A DNA stretch of 64,000 nucleotides from Helicobacter didelphidarum (lineage in GTDB: Bacteria > Campylobacterota > Campylobacteria > Campylobacterales > Helicobacteraceae), in the NCBI RefSeq assembly GCF_003364195.1, contig NZ_NXLQ01000001.1, forward strand, positions 248,001 to 312,000. Reading direction: 5' to 3'. The notes beneath the pieces are model-generated. The model did no database searches. It was not told where the DNA came from and was given only the letters and a program-made list of their open reading frames with translations. Below are positions 1 through 9,574 of this stretch, one piece after another. The position numbers and the translations under genes were made by a program. Numbering within the stretch: position 1 is the first letter of the stretch; every line of letters begins with the position of its first letter.

Positions 1-981
1 CACACCAACACATGGGTCATGTCTGCCTTGTAATTTAATTTTTACTTCATTTTTATGAATATCAATTGTGTCTTGTGAAAGAAAAATACTCGGGGTAGGC
101 TTAAAATGCACTTTGATAATGATATCTTCACCATTTGAAATGCCACCAAGTATCCCTCCTGAATGATTTGTTATAAAACCATTATGATTTATAAAATCAT
201 TGTTATTTGAACCAAGCTTTTTGGCAGATTCTATACCATCACCTATTTCTACTGCTTTTACTGCGTTAAGTCCCATTAAATCGCGTGCAAGAATCGAATC
301 AAGTTTATAACCCAATGGCTCACCAAGACCAATAGGTGCATTTTTTACACAAATTAATGCACTTGCACCAACACTATCACCATTTTTTTTAGCTTCTAGA
401 ATTTCTTGTTGTAATAGAGATTCTATCTCTTTATCAAGTGCAAAGATTTCACTTTTTCTTGCATATTCGAAATCATCTTTATTATGATGTGTTTTTTGAG
501 ACGAAATTTTGCCAACAGCTGTAATCCCACTTAGAATCTGAATATCAAATTCCCTTAAAAGTAATTTTGCCAAACCACCAGCAAATACTCGTGCAACACT
601 TTCTCTAGCACTGCTTCTACCTCCACCACGATAATCTCGTATGCCATATTTATGAAAATAAGTAAAATCTGCGTGATTGGGGCGAAAGATGTCTTTAATA
701 TTATTATAGTCTTTACTTCTTACATTTGTATTTTCGACAAAGAAACCAATAGGCATACCAGTGCTAATGCCATCAAATACACCACTTAGAATCTTCACAC
801 AATCATCTTCTTTGCGAGGTGTTGAGAATTTACCACCTCCTTTGCGTCTTGCTACTTCTGCATGTAAAAAATCTAAATCAATTGTAATTCCAGATGGCAT
901 ACCTGTAATAACACCTCCAATGCCATGACCATGACTTTCTCCAAATGAATTAAACTGAAATAAAATGCCTATATTATCCAT
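1..981 (-). CDS. aroC: Chorismate synthase (C-terminus cut by window edge)
   Basis: Makes chorismate from 5-enolpyruvylshikimate-3-phosphate, the last common step of aromatic amino-acid synthesis, using reduced FMN in the cytoplasm. The frame starts at the ATG at 981 (ribosome site AAAGGG just upstream) and stays open for 327 codons to base 1. Family signatures seen: NSFGESHG near the N-terminus, RKEDD, the substrate/FMN loop RGGGRSSARE, and AVEIGDG. The family is usually about 360 residues, so roughly the last 35 are outside the window. Nothing suggests damage. Confidence 0.96.
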   Translation of the reverse strand, partial: MDNIGILFQFNSFGESHGHGIGGVITGMPSGITIDLDFLHAEVARRKGGGKFSTPRKEDDCVKILSGVFDGISTGMPIGFFVENTNVRSKDYNNIKDIFRPNHADFTYFHKYGIRDYRGGGRSSARESVARVFAGGLAKLLLREFDIQILSGITAVGKISSQKTHHNKDDFEYARKSEIFALDKEIESLLQQEILEAKKNGDSVGASALICVKNAPIGLGEPLGYKLDSILARDLMGLNAVKAVEIGDGIESAKKLGSNNNDFINHNGFITNHSGGILGGISNGEDIIIKVHFKPTPSIFLSQDTIDIHKNEVKIKLQGRHDPCVGV

Positions 982-1142
982 TTATTGACCCTTTAAGATT
1001 TATGTGGCAATATCGAGATTCTATAAATGTTTATATTCTAAAACATGAATAAATACATTTATAGCAAATAAAATAAACAAATTCCAAAAAAATATACTAT
1101 TTATACATATAACTTATTTTTCTTAATGTTTAAGCTCTGTTT

Positions 1143-1856
1143 TTAATTCAAAAAATACCATAGATTTTGCTTGTTATAACAAGAATCACCATCACCTAGA
1201 TTGCAACCTTTTTGGTAAAAGAAACGAGCCTGTTTTTCACGTTCTTCTAAACTTAACCAATCTATTTTAAATGGTTGTTCATAAACACTTCCTATAAAAT
1301 AACAACTTGAGCCTATATTGTTGTTACATTCTCTTGTGAGTATTTGCAATGCTTTATCATTATATTGTTGTGCTTTTTTAGAATCTGTTTCTGCAAGAAA
1401 ATCTGCCGCATAACGATAACAACCCCAACCATTATTTAAATTACAACCTCGATTATAAAGATCTTTTTCAATATAATTGTGTTTCGTTTCTACTTGTGAA
1501 CTCATAATACCAAGAAATGTGCAAGATTCGCCACTTGAAGTAGTTGGGGTTTTTGCAAAACAATCTTTTTGTAATATTTCTTCTGCATGAAGTAAATCTT
1601 TTGCTTCTCCAGTTTCATTTGCATAATACCAACATGCACGTCCTAATCCCAAATCACACGCTTGTTTTGTGAGTTTTAAAAATTCGTTATCATTCTTTTC
1701 AATATGCTGTGAGTAAGAAGCACGAGAAAGGAGTTTTGTTGCCATAGCAATTTTATCTCTATCAGAATGTGTATGTTGTTCTGTATGTCCTAATGCACCT
1801 GTATCACCCATCAAAAATACACCATATAAGATTAATGATTTAACTGAAAACAACAT
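1143..1856 (-). CDS. Secreted Sel1-repeat cysteine-rich protein (Hcp-like)
   Basis: A 237-residue protein with an N-terminal signal sequence (MLFSVKSLILYGVFL) and four to five Sel1/TPR-like helical repeats, each carrying a paired cysteine pattern of the type C-x(6-8)-C (for example GCNLNNGWGCYRYA and GCNLGDGDSCYNK). In Helicobacter cysteine-rich proteins such pairs form disulfides that lock each repeat, in the periplasm or outside the cell. I chose the ATG at 1856 because AAAGGAG lies just upstream; the frame is open further to 1964 but without a ribosome site. The molecular function is unknown; protein-protein binding is the family expectation. A related gene lies at 28746-29423. Confidence 0.8.
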   Translation of the reverse strand: MLFSVKSLILYGVFLMGDTGALGHTEQHTHSDRDKIAMATKLLSRASYSQHIEKNDNEFLKLTKQACDLGLGRACWYYANETGEAKDLLHAEEILQKDCFAKTPTTSSGESCTFLGIMSSQVETKHNYIEKDLYNRGCNLNNGWGCYRYAADFLAETDSKKAQQYNDKALQILTRECNNNIGSSCYFIGSVYEQPFKIDWLSLEEREKQARFFYQKGCNLGDGDSCYNKQNLWYFLN

Positions 1857-2193
1857 AATCACTCCTTTAAAATTTAATAATTTACAAAATACAATTGCAT
1901 TTCTGGTATTATATATTGTTTTTAAAAAGTTTGCAATAATATTACAAAATATCTTTGATTCCAAAAGATTCTCATTATTTCATATATCTATTGTTTTCAC
2001 AATAAAGATATTATTTAATAGCCAAACTTTTCTTGTAAAACAACTATAAAATCAATTTTTTAATAAGCGTAATTTTTTTTAAAAAGAACAACTATAATTT
2101 TTAAGTAGTTCTGATAGAATATCACATATTTTAGAATGGTAAATGACTACATATTGTATCAAAAATATTTAAATTTATAAGACAAGGTAACTT

Positions 2194-2574
2194 ATGAAAC
2201 CAAAATATACCCTTTTTAGCAATGCAAAATATGCCTTTGAGGGCTTATTGACAATGGTTAGAAATGAAATATCTTTTAGAATAGAACTTTGCATTATTTT
2301 GCCACTTCTTATCATCTCAATTTTTCTCCCTATTAGTCTTTTTGAGCATTTATTTTTGGTAGCTGTTTTATTTTTGATTCTGATTTTAGAATGTGTAAAT
2401 TCAGCCATTGAAGCTTGTGTTGATTTAGTTACGAATGATTTTGCTCCGTTGGCAAAAATTGCAAAAGATTGTGCAAGTGCAGGTGTATTTTTAAGTGTTG
2501 TTTTAGCAATATTGAGTTGGTTTTTTGTGTTGTTGGATTTATTTGATAAAAATAAGCTATGGAAATTATTCTAA
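2194..2574 (+). CDS. dgkA: Diacylglycerol kinase (prokaryotic DgkA type)
   Basis: A small integral membrane kinase that phosphorylates diacylglycerol to phosphatidic acid, recycling lipid left by envelope-modifying transferases. It has 126 residues, close to E. coli DgkA, with three hydrophobic helices (about 33-48, 52-66 and 96-115). The catalytic signature ECVNSAIEACVD at 66-77 carries the expected Glu, Asn and Glu. Start ATG at 2194 follows AAGGTAAC. It is a single gene ahead of the RND pump with a 138-base gap, so co-transcription is possible but not shown. Confidence 0.95.
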   Translation: MKPKYTLFSNAKYAFEGLLTMVRNEISFRIELCIILPLLIISIFLPISLFEHLFLVAVLFLILILECVNSAIEACVDLVTNDFAPLAKIAKDCASAGVFLSVVLAILSWFFVLLDLFDKNKLWKLF

Positions 2575-2712
2575 AGAATATGGATTTCTAAATTAAATCA
2601 TTATCCCATCTTTATAATCTTTCGCTATATTTCTTTTCAAAATCTTAAATAAGATAAAAATTTTAGATATTTGTGCTACAGATTATATCAAAAATAGAAT
2701 CTAGGAAACAAA

Positions 2713-5700
2713 GTGAAGTTTGTAGAATATAGTGTTAAAAATCCCGTTGTTGTTTTTGTTGGCGTGATTTTTTTACTCCTTTTTGGCTATTTAGCAATTA
2801 TACAAATGCCTTATTCTCTCACACCAAATATTAGCAGACCAACAGTCAGTGTTACAACAACTTGGGCTGGAGCAACACCTTATGAAATAGAAAAAGAGAT
2901 TGTGCAAAGACAAGAAAAATTCTTAAAGAATCTCCCTTCTCTGATAACTATGACTTCTAATAGTCGTGAAGGTTCTGCATCGGTAAATCTTGAATTTGAG
3001 ATTGGCACAGATATGAAAAAAGCTCTTCTTGATGTCAGCTCAAAGCTTTCTGAAGTAAGAGGTTATCCGGCAAATATTGATAATCCTGTAATTCGTTCTA
3101 CTGGGGAAACAATTTCTCCTGTGGTATATTTATTTGTTAAATCCAATACGAAACAATCTGTAAAAGAATTTTATACTTTTATTTATGAGGATATTGTTAA
3201 ATTCTATGAAAGGATTGATGGTGTTGGGGTTGTTGATATTTTGGGTGGTGTATCAAAGCAAGTGCAAGTTATCCTTAATACGAAACAACTTGCATATTAT
3301 AATATTACAATAGAAGATGTCATAACTGCACTTCAGAATCATAATATTAATGTTTCTGCCGGTAGTCTTGATTATGGTCAAAGGGCATATAGAGTTCGGA
3401 CAATAGGACTATATGAAAATGCTGAAAGTGTCTATAACACTATTGTAAAAACGAGCAATACTCAAGTTGTTTATTTGCGTGATATTGCTTCTGTTATTGA
3501 TACTTATGAATTACCTACTGCACCAAATATGCACAATAATGATGAAACAATCTCTCTACAAATACGACCAACAGCTCATGCGAATGTTTTGGAGCTAATT
3601 AATCAAGTTCGCATTCTTACCAATGAACTCAATGAAAAACAATTAAAACAACATAATCTACATATTGATTGGGGAAGAGATAGTGCGGGTTTTATTCAAG
3701 ATGCAATTCGTCTTGTGAAGCATGATATTATTCTTGGAATCTTGCTTGCAGCATTGATTCTATATGCATTTTTACGGAGTTTTTCAAGTGTTTTTGTTGT
3801 AAGTATTATTATTCCGATTTCAATTTTAAGTTCTTTTATCTTACTTCATGCAATGGATAGAAGCTTAAATGTTATTTTGCTCGCTGGAGTAAGCTTTGCA
3901 ATCAGTATGATTATAGATTCTAGTATAGTTGTTGTAGAGAATATTCATAGACATCATGGTATGGGAAAACGTATGTTTGAATCTTGTATTGATGGGACAA
4001 AAGAAGTTCTTGGAGCATTATTTGCAAGCACAATCACTACGGTGGCAATTTTTATCCCAATCATTGGACTAAAAGATGAGATTGGACAGCTTTTTTCAGA
4101 CATCGCACTTGCTTCAAGTTCTGCACTACTTATTTCCCTTGCAATATGTTTGATTGTGATTCCTAGTTTGTATTATAGTCTTGCGAAACTCTTTGCAAAA
4201 AATACAAATATAACAAGAGATTCCAGTAATAAATCTCTACAATTTTTTACAAAAATCCTTTTTATTAATAAATTTCAACCACACTTTTCCTTTTTACAGA
4301 AAAAAATAATTTTTTATCTTAGAAGATTTAAATATACAATAGATAGGACATTTGTTAAAATTGGCATATTTTTTTACGATATTCTTGCAAAGTTTCTTAC
4401 CTTTTGTCTGCAAAGTTTCTGGACAAGAATTGGTTGTGTGGGTATTTTTGGGATTCTTAGTATTTGGTTTATATTTTTATTGTTTCCAAAGCTTGATTAT
4501 CTTCCAAAAGGAAGTCAAAATTTTCTTATTGCTTATATCCAAGCTCCAAATGGCTTGAGCTATGAAGAGCGGCTTGATATTGTTCGTCGTATTTATGCTT
4601 ACAATGCACCATATATGCAAAGTAATGGTTTTCAAGGGAATGAACAATATCCTGCAATACGAGATTTTTATATCTCTGCGGGAACAACAAGTATTTATTT
4701 CTATGAAATATCAAGCGATCCAACACGCATAAAAGATCTTATATCTCTTATGCAGGAAAGCATAGATTCTGTCCCAAATATTAGTGGAAATGTTGTTGAA
4801 CAAGGCATCTTTAGTAGTAGCGGTATTTCAGAAAGTGTAGATGTTAATATTGTAGGATTTGATATTGATTCTATCTTAAAGAGTGCAAATTCATTTATGG
4901 AATTGGCAACAACCTATTTACCTGGTGTTCGCATTCGTGCTTTCCCTTCGCTTGATTTAAATAATAGAGAAATTAACCTCTTTCCTGATATGCGTTCTCT
5001 GGCAATTAATGGGTTGAATGTAAAGAGTTTTGGTAATATTGTAGATGTCATTATTGGTGGGAAAAAGGTTGGTGATTTTCGCAATCAAGAAGGAAAGATT
5101 ATCGATCTTGTGTTACAATCAGATAATACAACTCAAAGTCCAGAAGATGTGTTGTATTCTCAAATCTATGCACCTTCTGGACAAATCATGCCTTTAAGCA
5201 GTCTTGCAAATATTCGTCAAGATATGGGATTATCACAAATACGACATTTTGAACAAGATAGAAATATTCTTTTTTATATTAATCCACAATCTTCGATGTC
5301 CTTACAGGAAGTCATTGAAACAATTAATAATAAGATTATTCCAGAAATGAAACGACAAAATACTCTTCAAGATAACAAAGTTATGATGAGTGGAAATGCC
5401 AATAAGCTTCATAAACTTGCCACACATTTAAGCGGAGGATTTTTACTTGCATTAATTATTACTTATTTACTTTTGACTGCATTATATAGTAATTTTTTCT
5501 ATCCTATTATTATTATTTTTACCGTTCCATTTGCACTTACAGGTGGTTTTATGGGGTTAGCATTTGTTAATCGCTTTATAGCACATCAGAATCTTGATGT
5601 TTTGACAATGCTAGGATTTATTATTCTTGTTGGTTCTGTTGTTAATAACGCTATTTTAATTGTTTATCAAAGCCTTATTAATCTGAGGGAATATAAAATG

Positions 5701-5943
5701 AATGTTTATGATAGTGTTTATAATGCCACTACCTCTCGCATTCGTCCGATTTATATGGGCATGTTTACAAGTATTTTAGCTCTTGCACCCCTTATTTTTT
5801 CAAGTGGTGCTGGTAGTGAAATTTATCGTGGGCTTGGTGCGGTTATTGCTGGAGGGATTTTAGTTTCAACAATTATTAGTGTATTTGTAATCCCCTCACT
5901 CCTGATATTTGCTCTGAAGCCACCACACAATAAAGTTGTATAA
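2713..5943 (+). CDS. RND-superfamily efflux permease (HAE1/AcrB-like), no adjacent adaptor
   Basis: A proton-driven inner-membrane exporter of 1076 residues. It starts at a GTG with the usual RND N-terminus (an N-terminal helix beginning MKFVEYSVKNP) and shows the duplicated RND plan: helix 1, a large periplasmic loop, helices 2-6, then a second half with the same plan. In helix 4 the proton-relay region reads MIIDSSIVVVENI, keeping one aspartate where AcrB has two; many HAE1 members are like this. Helix 10-11 shows the typical VGSVVNNAILIV. There is no membrane-fusion protein next to it; a TolC-family channel lies at 23053-24330. Substrate cannot be read from the sequence. Confidence 0.9.
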   Translation: MKFVEYSVKNPVVVFVGVIFLLLFGYLAIIQMPYSLTPNISRPTVSVTTTWAGATPYEIEKEIVQRQEKFLKNLPSLITMTSNSREGSASVNLEFEIGTDMKKALLDVSSKLSEVRGYPANIDNPVIRSTGETISPVVYLFVKSNTKQSVKEFYTFIYEDIVKFYERIDGVGVVDILGGVSKQVQVILNTKQLAYYNITIEDVITALQNHNINVSAGSLDYGQRAYRVRTIGLYENAESVYNTIVKTSNTQVVYLRDIASVIDTYELPTAPNMHNNDETISLQIRPTAHANVLELINQVRILTNELNEKQLKQHNLHIDWGRDSAGFIQDAIRLVKHDIILGILLAALILYAFLRSFSSVFVVSIIIPISILSSFILLHAMDRSLNVILLAGVSFAISMIIDSSIVVVENIHRHHGMGKRMFESCIDGTKEVLGALFASTITTVAIFIPIIGLKDEIGQLFSDIALASSSALLISLAICLIVIPSLYYSLAKLFAKNTNITRDSSNKSLQFFTKILFINKFQPHFSFLQKKIIFYLRRFKYTIDRTFVKIGIFFYDILAKFLTFCLQSFWTRIGCVGIFGILSIWFIFLLFPKLDYLPKGSQNFLIAYIQAPNGLSYEERLDIVRRIYAYNAPYMQSNGFQGNEQYPAIRDFYISAGTTSIYFYEISSDPTRIKDLISLMQESIDSVPNISGNVVEQGIFSSSGISESVDVNIVGFDIDSILKSANSFMELATTYLPGVRIRAFPSLDLNNREINLFPDMRSLAINGLNVKSFGNIVDVIIGGKKVGDFRNQEGKIIDLVLQSDNTTQSPEDVLYSQIYAPSGQIMPLSSLANIRQDMGLSQIRHFEQDRNILFYINPQSSMSLQEVIETINNKIIPEMKRQNTLQDNKVMMSGNANKLHKLATHLSGGFLLALIITYLLLTALYSNFFYPIIIIFTVPFALTGGFMGLAFVNRFIAHQNLDVLTMLGFIILVGSVVNNAILIVYQSLINLREYKMNVYDSVYNATTSRIRPIYMGMFTSILALAPLIFSSGAGSEIYRGLGAVIAGGILVSTIISVFVIPSLLIFALKPPHNKVV

Positions 5944-6111
5944 ATAATAGACTTTAAAAATATGGTATGAGACAAATAAATCAGAGCTTTATGATTCTTA
6001 TTGTGGTTAAAGAATATTTGGCAAATGTATATCGAAAAGATTGAGATATATAAATATTTTTTGTAGTAATTTTATTATGTTACTATATATTCTATAATGA
6101 AAAGGTAAAAT

Positions 6112-6921
6112 ATGATTTGTATTTTTGATATAGAGAGTGTTCCTGATGTGGAGCTATTGCGTGAAATTTATAATTATAGTGGAAGTGATTTTGAAGTATG
6201 CAAACAAGCTTTTAACGCACAAAAAGAAATAAGTGGAAGTGAGTTTCTCCCATTATGTTTCCATAAAATTGTCTCATTGGGAAGTGTTGCAGCAGATGAT
6301 TATGGGAATTTTATTAAAGTAGGTCATTTTGGGAGAAATGCTTCAATACAAGAGCGAGAGAAAATTGTGCTTGATGAATTTAGTGCATTTCTTAATAAAC
6401 ATAACCCTCGCCTTGTAAGTTTTAATGGTAGAGGTTTTGATATGCCTTTGATTGGAATTCGTGCGCTCAAATATAATACAAATTTGTATGGATATTATGA
6501 GGTTGAAAATCAGAAATTTGGAAAAACTAAATGGGAAAATTATCGCCAGAGATATAGTGAAAGGTTTCATTTGGATTTGTATGATGTGCTAGGAAATTAT
6601 GGTGTAGCTCGGTCTCTTAGTCTTGATATACTTTGCAAAATGTCAGGAATTATGGGAAAATATGAGGTCGATGGATCGCAGGTTTTTGAGTTAATTTTTC
6701 AAAAAAATGATTTAGAACGCGTAGATTATTATTGTCAAAGTGATGTATTAAATACTTATTGGCTTTTTCTTAAGTTTGAATTAACAAAAGGAATGTTGAA
6801 TTTAGATGACTATCTTGCAAATCTTGTAAAAATGCAAGAATCTCTCCCGGAAAATGCACCATATAAAGTTGCTTTTAGAGAATCTCTTCAATATGAAATA
6901 GAGAAATATCATATCTCTTAA
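6112..6921 (+). CDS. Predicted 3'-5' exonuclease, PolB-like domain
   Basis: A 269-residue protein of the DnaQ/RNase H-fold exonuclease group found as stand-alone 'PolB-like 3'-5' exonuclease' proteins. Exo I motif FDIESVP (residues 4-10) carries the metal-binding Asp and Glu; the Exo II region is LVSFNGRGFDMPLI with Asn and Asp; a third acidic site lies in VDYYCQSDVLNTYWLF. The length suits a proofreading domain alone, without polymerase. It runs towards uvrC with only about 20 bases between the two stops, a DNA-repair neighbourhood that may be coincidental. Cellular role is unproven for this family. Confidence 0.82.
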   Translation: MICIFDIESVPDVELLREIYNYSGSDFEVCKQAFNAQKEISGSEFLPLCFHKIVSLGSVAADDYGNFIKVGHFGRNASIQEREKIVLDEFSAFLNKHNPRLVSFNGRGFDMPLIGIRALKYNTNLYGYYEVENQKFGKTKWENYRQRYSERFHLDLYDVLGNYGVARSLSLDILCKMSGIMGKYEVDGSQVFELIFQKNDLERVDYYCQSDVLNTYWLFLKFELTKGMLNLDDYLANLVKMQESLPENAPYKVAFRESLQYEIEKYHIS

Positions 6922-6942
6922 ATGTAAAGAAAGAGCTAGTGA

Positions 6943-8736
6943 TTATTGTGAAATATTTTTTACTTTCTTATGGCGATGAAAAGAGATTGCAAAGCGATGT
7001 GCTTCATCGCGTAGTTTTTGGAGAAATTGTAAGCGAGTATCATTGTGGTTTAGTCGAAATTCTAAATGTTTGGAACGTAATATATCTTTAGCACTTCCCT
7101 TTGCACGATATGCCTTAAAATCCCGTTTTTCCTTAGCAATAGCAAGAATTTCAACACTTGCACCAGTTGATTTAAGAATGTCATAAGCCAAATTGATTTG
7201 TGCTTTTCCTCCATCAAGTAGCCACAAATTTGGTGCTGGAAGTATATCAAAGTTTGTCGCTCTTCTTGTTAGCATTTCTTTCATTTGTCCATACTCATCT
7301 TTAGCGGTGAGATTATAATGGCGATAATTTTCTTTACAGAAATTATTATTGTTATAACTTATCATTGCACCTACAATAAAATCACCACCATGATGACTTG
7401 TGTCAAATACTTCAATGTTATTTATATTTTGTTGTAATGAGAAAAGACTGACAATATCTTGGAGAATTTTGTTTTCATTACAATGCATTTTTTCATTATT
7501 TTCCAGTAAATGTATAGCGTTTAAGTTTGCAAGTTGTGCCAATTTTAGTTTATTGCCTTTTTTTGGAAAAATCAGTTTTGAGGAGATTTCGGGTATAGAA
7601 TCTTGTAACATTGCGAAATGAGATTCTGTGATATTAGCAAGGATAATTTCTTCACAAAGTGATCCATCCTGTAAAATTTTTAGGAGTGCTTGTGTGTAGA
7701 TTTCATATTCAAATTCTTGTCCTATTGTGTGCTTAGAAGATTCATGATGATTTAGCATTTGAATATTCATATCAATGGTGTAGCGAGAATCTTGCTTACT
7801 AATATTTTGTGTTAATTTTTCATCTAAATTAGTTATCACATTTGTGGTTGTGTGTGTTTGTTCAGAAGCATTCGCTTTTACAAAAATATGATGAGTGCTT
7901 ACTACTTTTCCATCCCTCACAAAAAGTTTCAGTAAAATACCCTGATTGCGTAAATAGACAAAGCTTAAAATATCTGCATTATAAGCTTTTTTTATATCTA
8001 CAATAGAAAAATGTTGAATCTCTTTTAATACTTCAAGGCAATTTTTGCAAACAATAGCTTGCTCAAAAAGCTCTTTTTGTGCAAACTCTAACATTTTATG
8101 TTCAATTTCTTTTTGCATTTTATGCTTGTTTTCTATCAGCGAGATTGCTTGCTGTACAAAGTCATTATATTGTGCAATAATATTTGCATCTTGAAATTCA
8201 CACACTCCTAAACATTTTTCAATTTGATAGTAAAGGCATGTTCTTTTTCCTTTGAGGCAGCTTGCTTGTTGCACAAGTGGAAATATTTCATGAAGACTAT
8301 TGAGAATTTCTTTTGCACCTTTTGGATAGGGTCCAAAGTATCGTATACCTTTTTGTGATGTGATATGTCGCACAATGGTAAAACGGGGAAATTTCTCATT
8401 GAGATTAATCATAATGTAGGGATAAGTTTTATCATCACGCAAAAGAATATTATATTTCGGATTCTGTGATTTTATAAAAGAATTTTCAAGTATCAGTGCT
8501 TCTTTTTCATTCTCAACAACAAGGGTGTGAATCGCCACAATCTGTCTTACCATTTGCTGGATTCTAAGACTATTTTTTGGATTTGGGGATAAATCAGCTT
8601 GAAAATAACTTTTTATCCTTTTTTTAAGATTTTTTGCCTTTCCTACATACAACAAACGAGAATGTTTATCATAATACTGATAGATACCTGATTGTTGCGG
8701 TAAGTCTTGTAATTGTTTATAAAGTTGCTCTTGCAT
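6943..8736 (-). CDS. uvrC: Excinuclease ABC subunit C
   Basis: The dual-incision nuclease of nucleotide excision repair, recruited by UvrA-UvrB at damaged DNA. Of 597 residues, 15-45 form the GIY-YIG domain (SGIYQYYD, LLYVGKAKNLKKRI) that makes the 3' cut; the middle has the UvrB-binding region and cysteine pairs (SCLKGKRTCLYYQIEKCLGVC); the RNase H-like half has FDTSHHGGDFIVGAM, LWLLDGGKAQI and IAKEKR and ends with RDEAHRFAISFHR. Only about 11 residues follow that motif, so the usual C-terminal helix-hairpin-helix pair is missing. No frameshift is seen. Confidence 0.95.
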   Translation of the reverse strand: MQEQLYKQLQDLPQQSGIYQYYDKHSRLLYVGKAKNLKKRIKSYFQADLSPNPKNSLRIQQMVRQIVAIHTLVVENEKEALILENSFIKSQNPKYNILLRDDKTYPYIMINLNEKFPRFTIVRHITSQKGIRYFGPYPKGAKEILNSLHEIFPLVQQASCLKGKRTCLYYQIEKCLGVCEFQDANIIAQYNDFVQQAISLIENKHKMQKEIEHKMLEFAQKELFEQAIVCKNCLEVLKEIQHFSIVDIKKAYNADILSFVYLRNQGILLKLFVRDGKVVSTHHIFVKANASEQTHTTTNVITNLDEKLTQNISKQDSRYTIDMNIQMLNHHESSKHTIGQEFEYEIYTQALLKILQDGSLCEEIILANITESHFAMLQDSIPEISSKLIFPKKGNKLKLAQLANLNAIHLLENNEKMHCNENKILQDIVSLFSLQQNINNIEVFDTSHHGGDFIVGAMISYNNNNFCKENYRHYNLTAKDEYGQMKEMLTRRATNFDILPAPNLWLLDGGKAQINLAYDILKSTGASVEILAIAKEKRDFKAYRAKGSAKDILRSKHLEFRLNHNDTRLQFLQKLRDEAHRFAISFHRHKKVKNISQ

Positions 8737-8821
8737 AATATTTGCTCTATATAAATATATATTTTTTAGAAATTTGTAGAATCATAAGAAAATAATATCA
8801 ATTCTTTTTGTTTATATGATG

Positions 8822-9349
8822 CTATAGAGGGTCTCTTTCTTGTGTGATTCTATTTCGCAAATCTCTCCGAGAAAGCTCTATAATCCACATCCACAAAATA
8901 CATTCACAGAGACTTGCAATAAAATACGATATATTTTGATTTTCAAGACTCTCAACAAAGCCAAATAATGGTAAAAAAAGCATATAGCAAAGAATCCAAA
9001 TCATGCAACCATATAATATACCAAACGCAAACTTTAGTTTTACGTAAAATTCTACAAGAATCACATACAGCATTGCAAAAAAGATTGAAAAGCAAAATTG
9101 CCATAAAAGATATAATATATGCCATTCATATCCATTATCAAGGACATAACGCATTTGTAAGATTTCTGGTGTAATATGAATAAAACTCATCATTATTTGA
9201 GCGATTTCTCCAAGATTCTCACGCAAAACAAGTGGAAATAGCACTTCCCAGCCAATCCTTATAACTCCTCCAATCATACCCACAACAATACCGATTAAAG
9301 AACTAATCCAAATTCTATATACTGCACTAAGATTTGTATAGATTTGCAT
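8822..9349 (-). CDS. yagU: YagU-like inner-membrane protein (DUF1440)
   Basis: A 175-residue membrane protein with about four hydrophobic segments. Its C-terminus, ELSRRDLRNRITQERDP, closely matches the end of E. coli YagU as I recall it, and the spacing of the helices also fits. YagU has been linked to acid survival in E. coli, but its biochemical function is unknown. The start at 9349 follows an AAAAGGA site. It stands alone between uvrC and the TonB-dependent receptor, on the same strand as both, with gaps of 85 and 225 bases. Confidence 0.82.
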   Translation of the reverse strand: MQIYTNLSAVYRIWISSLIGIVVGMIGGVIRIGWEVLFPLVLRENLGEIAQIMMSFIHITPEILQMRYVLDNGYEWHILYLLWQFCFSIFFAMLYVILVEFYVKLKFAFGILYGCMIWILCYMLFLPLFGFVESLENQNISYFIASLCECILWMWIIELSRRDLRNRITQERDPL

Positions 9350-9574
9350 TTTTTTCCTTTTGATTTTTTATTTTTATAAAAAATCAATTCTTTTTTAGGG
9401 AGTATTATAACTAAAATTATATTTTTTTGATGAAAGTAAGGATAATATTTTCGTGTATTGATTCTATATCTTGAAAGAGTAATTCAAGATAGATTCTAAG
9501 TCAATCGTAGGTTTAATATAATATTTTATGATTATATTGTATTATGTAATATATAAAATTATATGTTTCAAATT

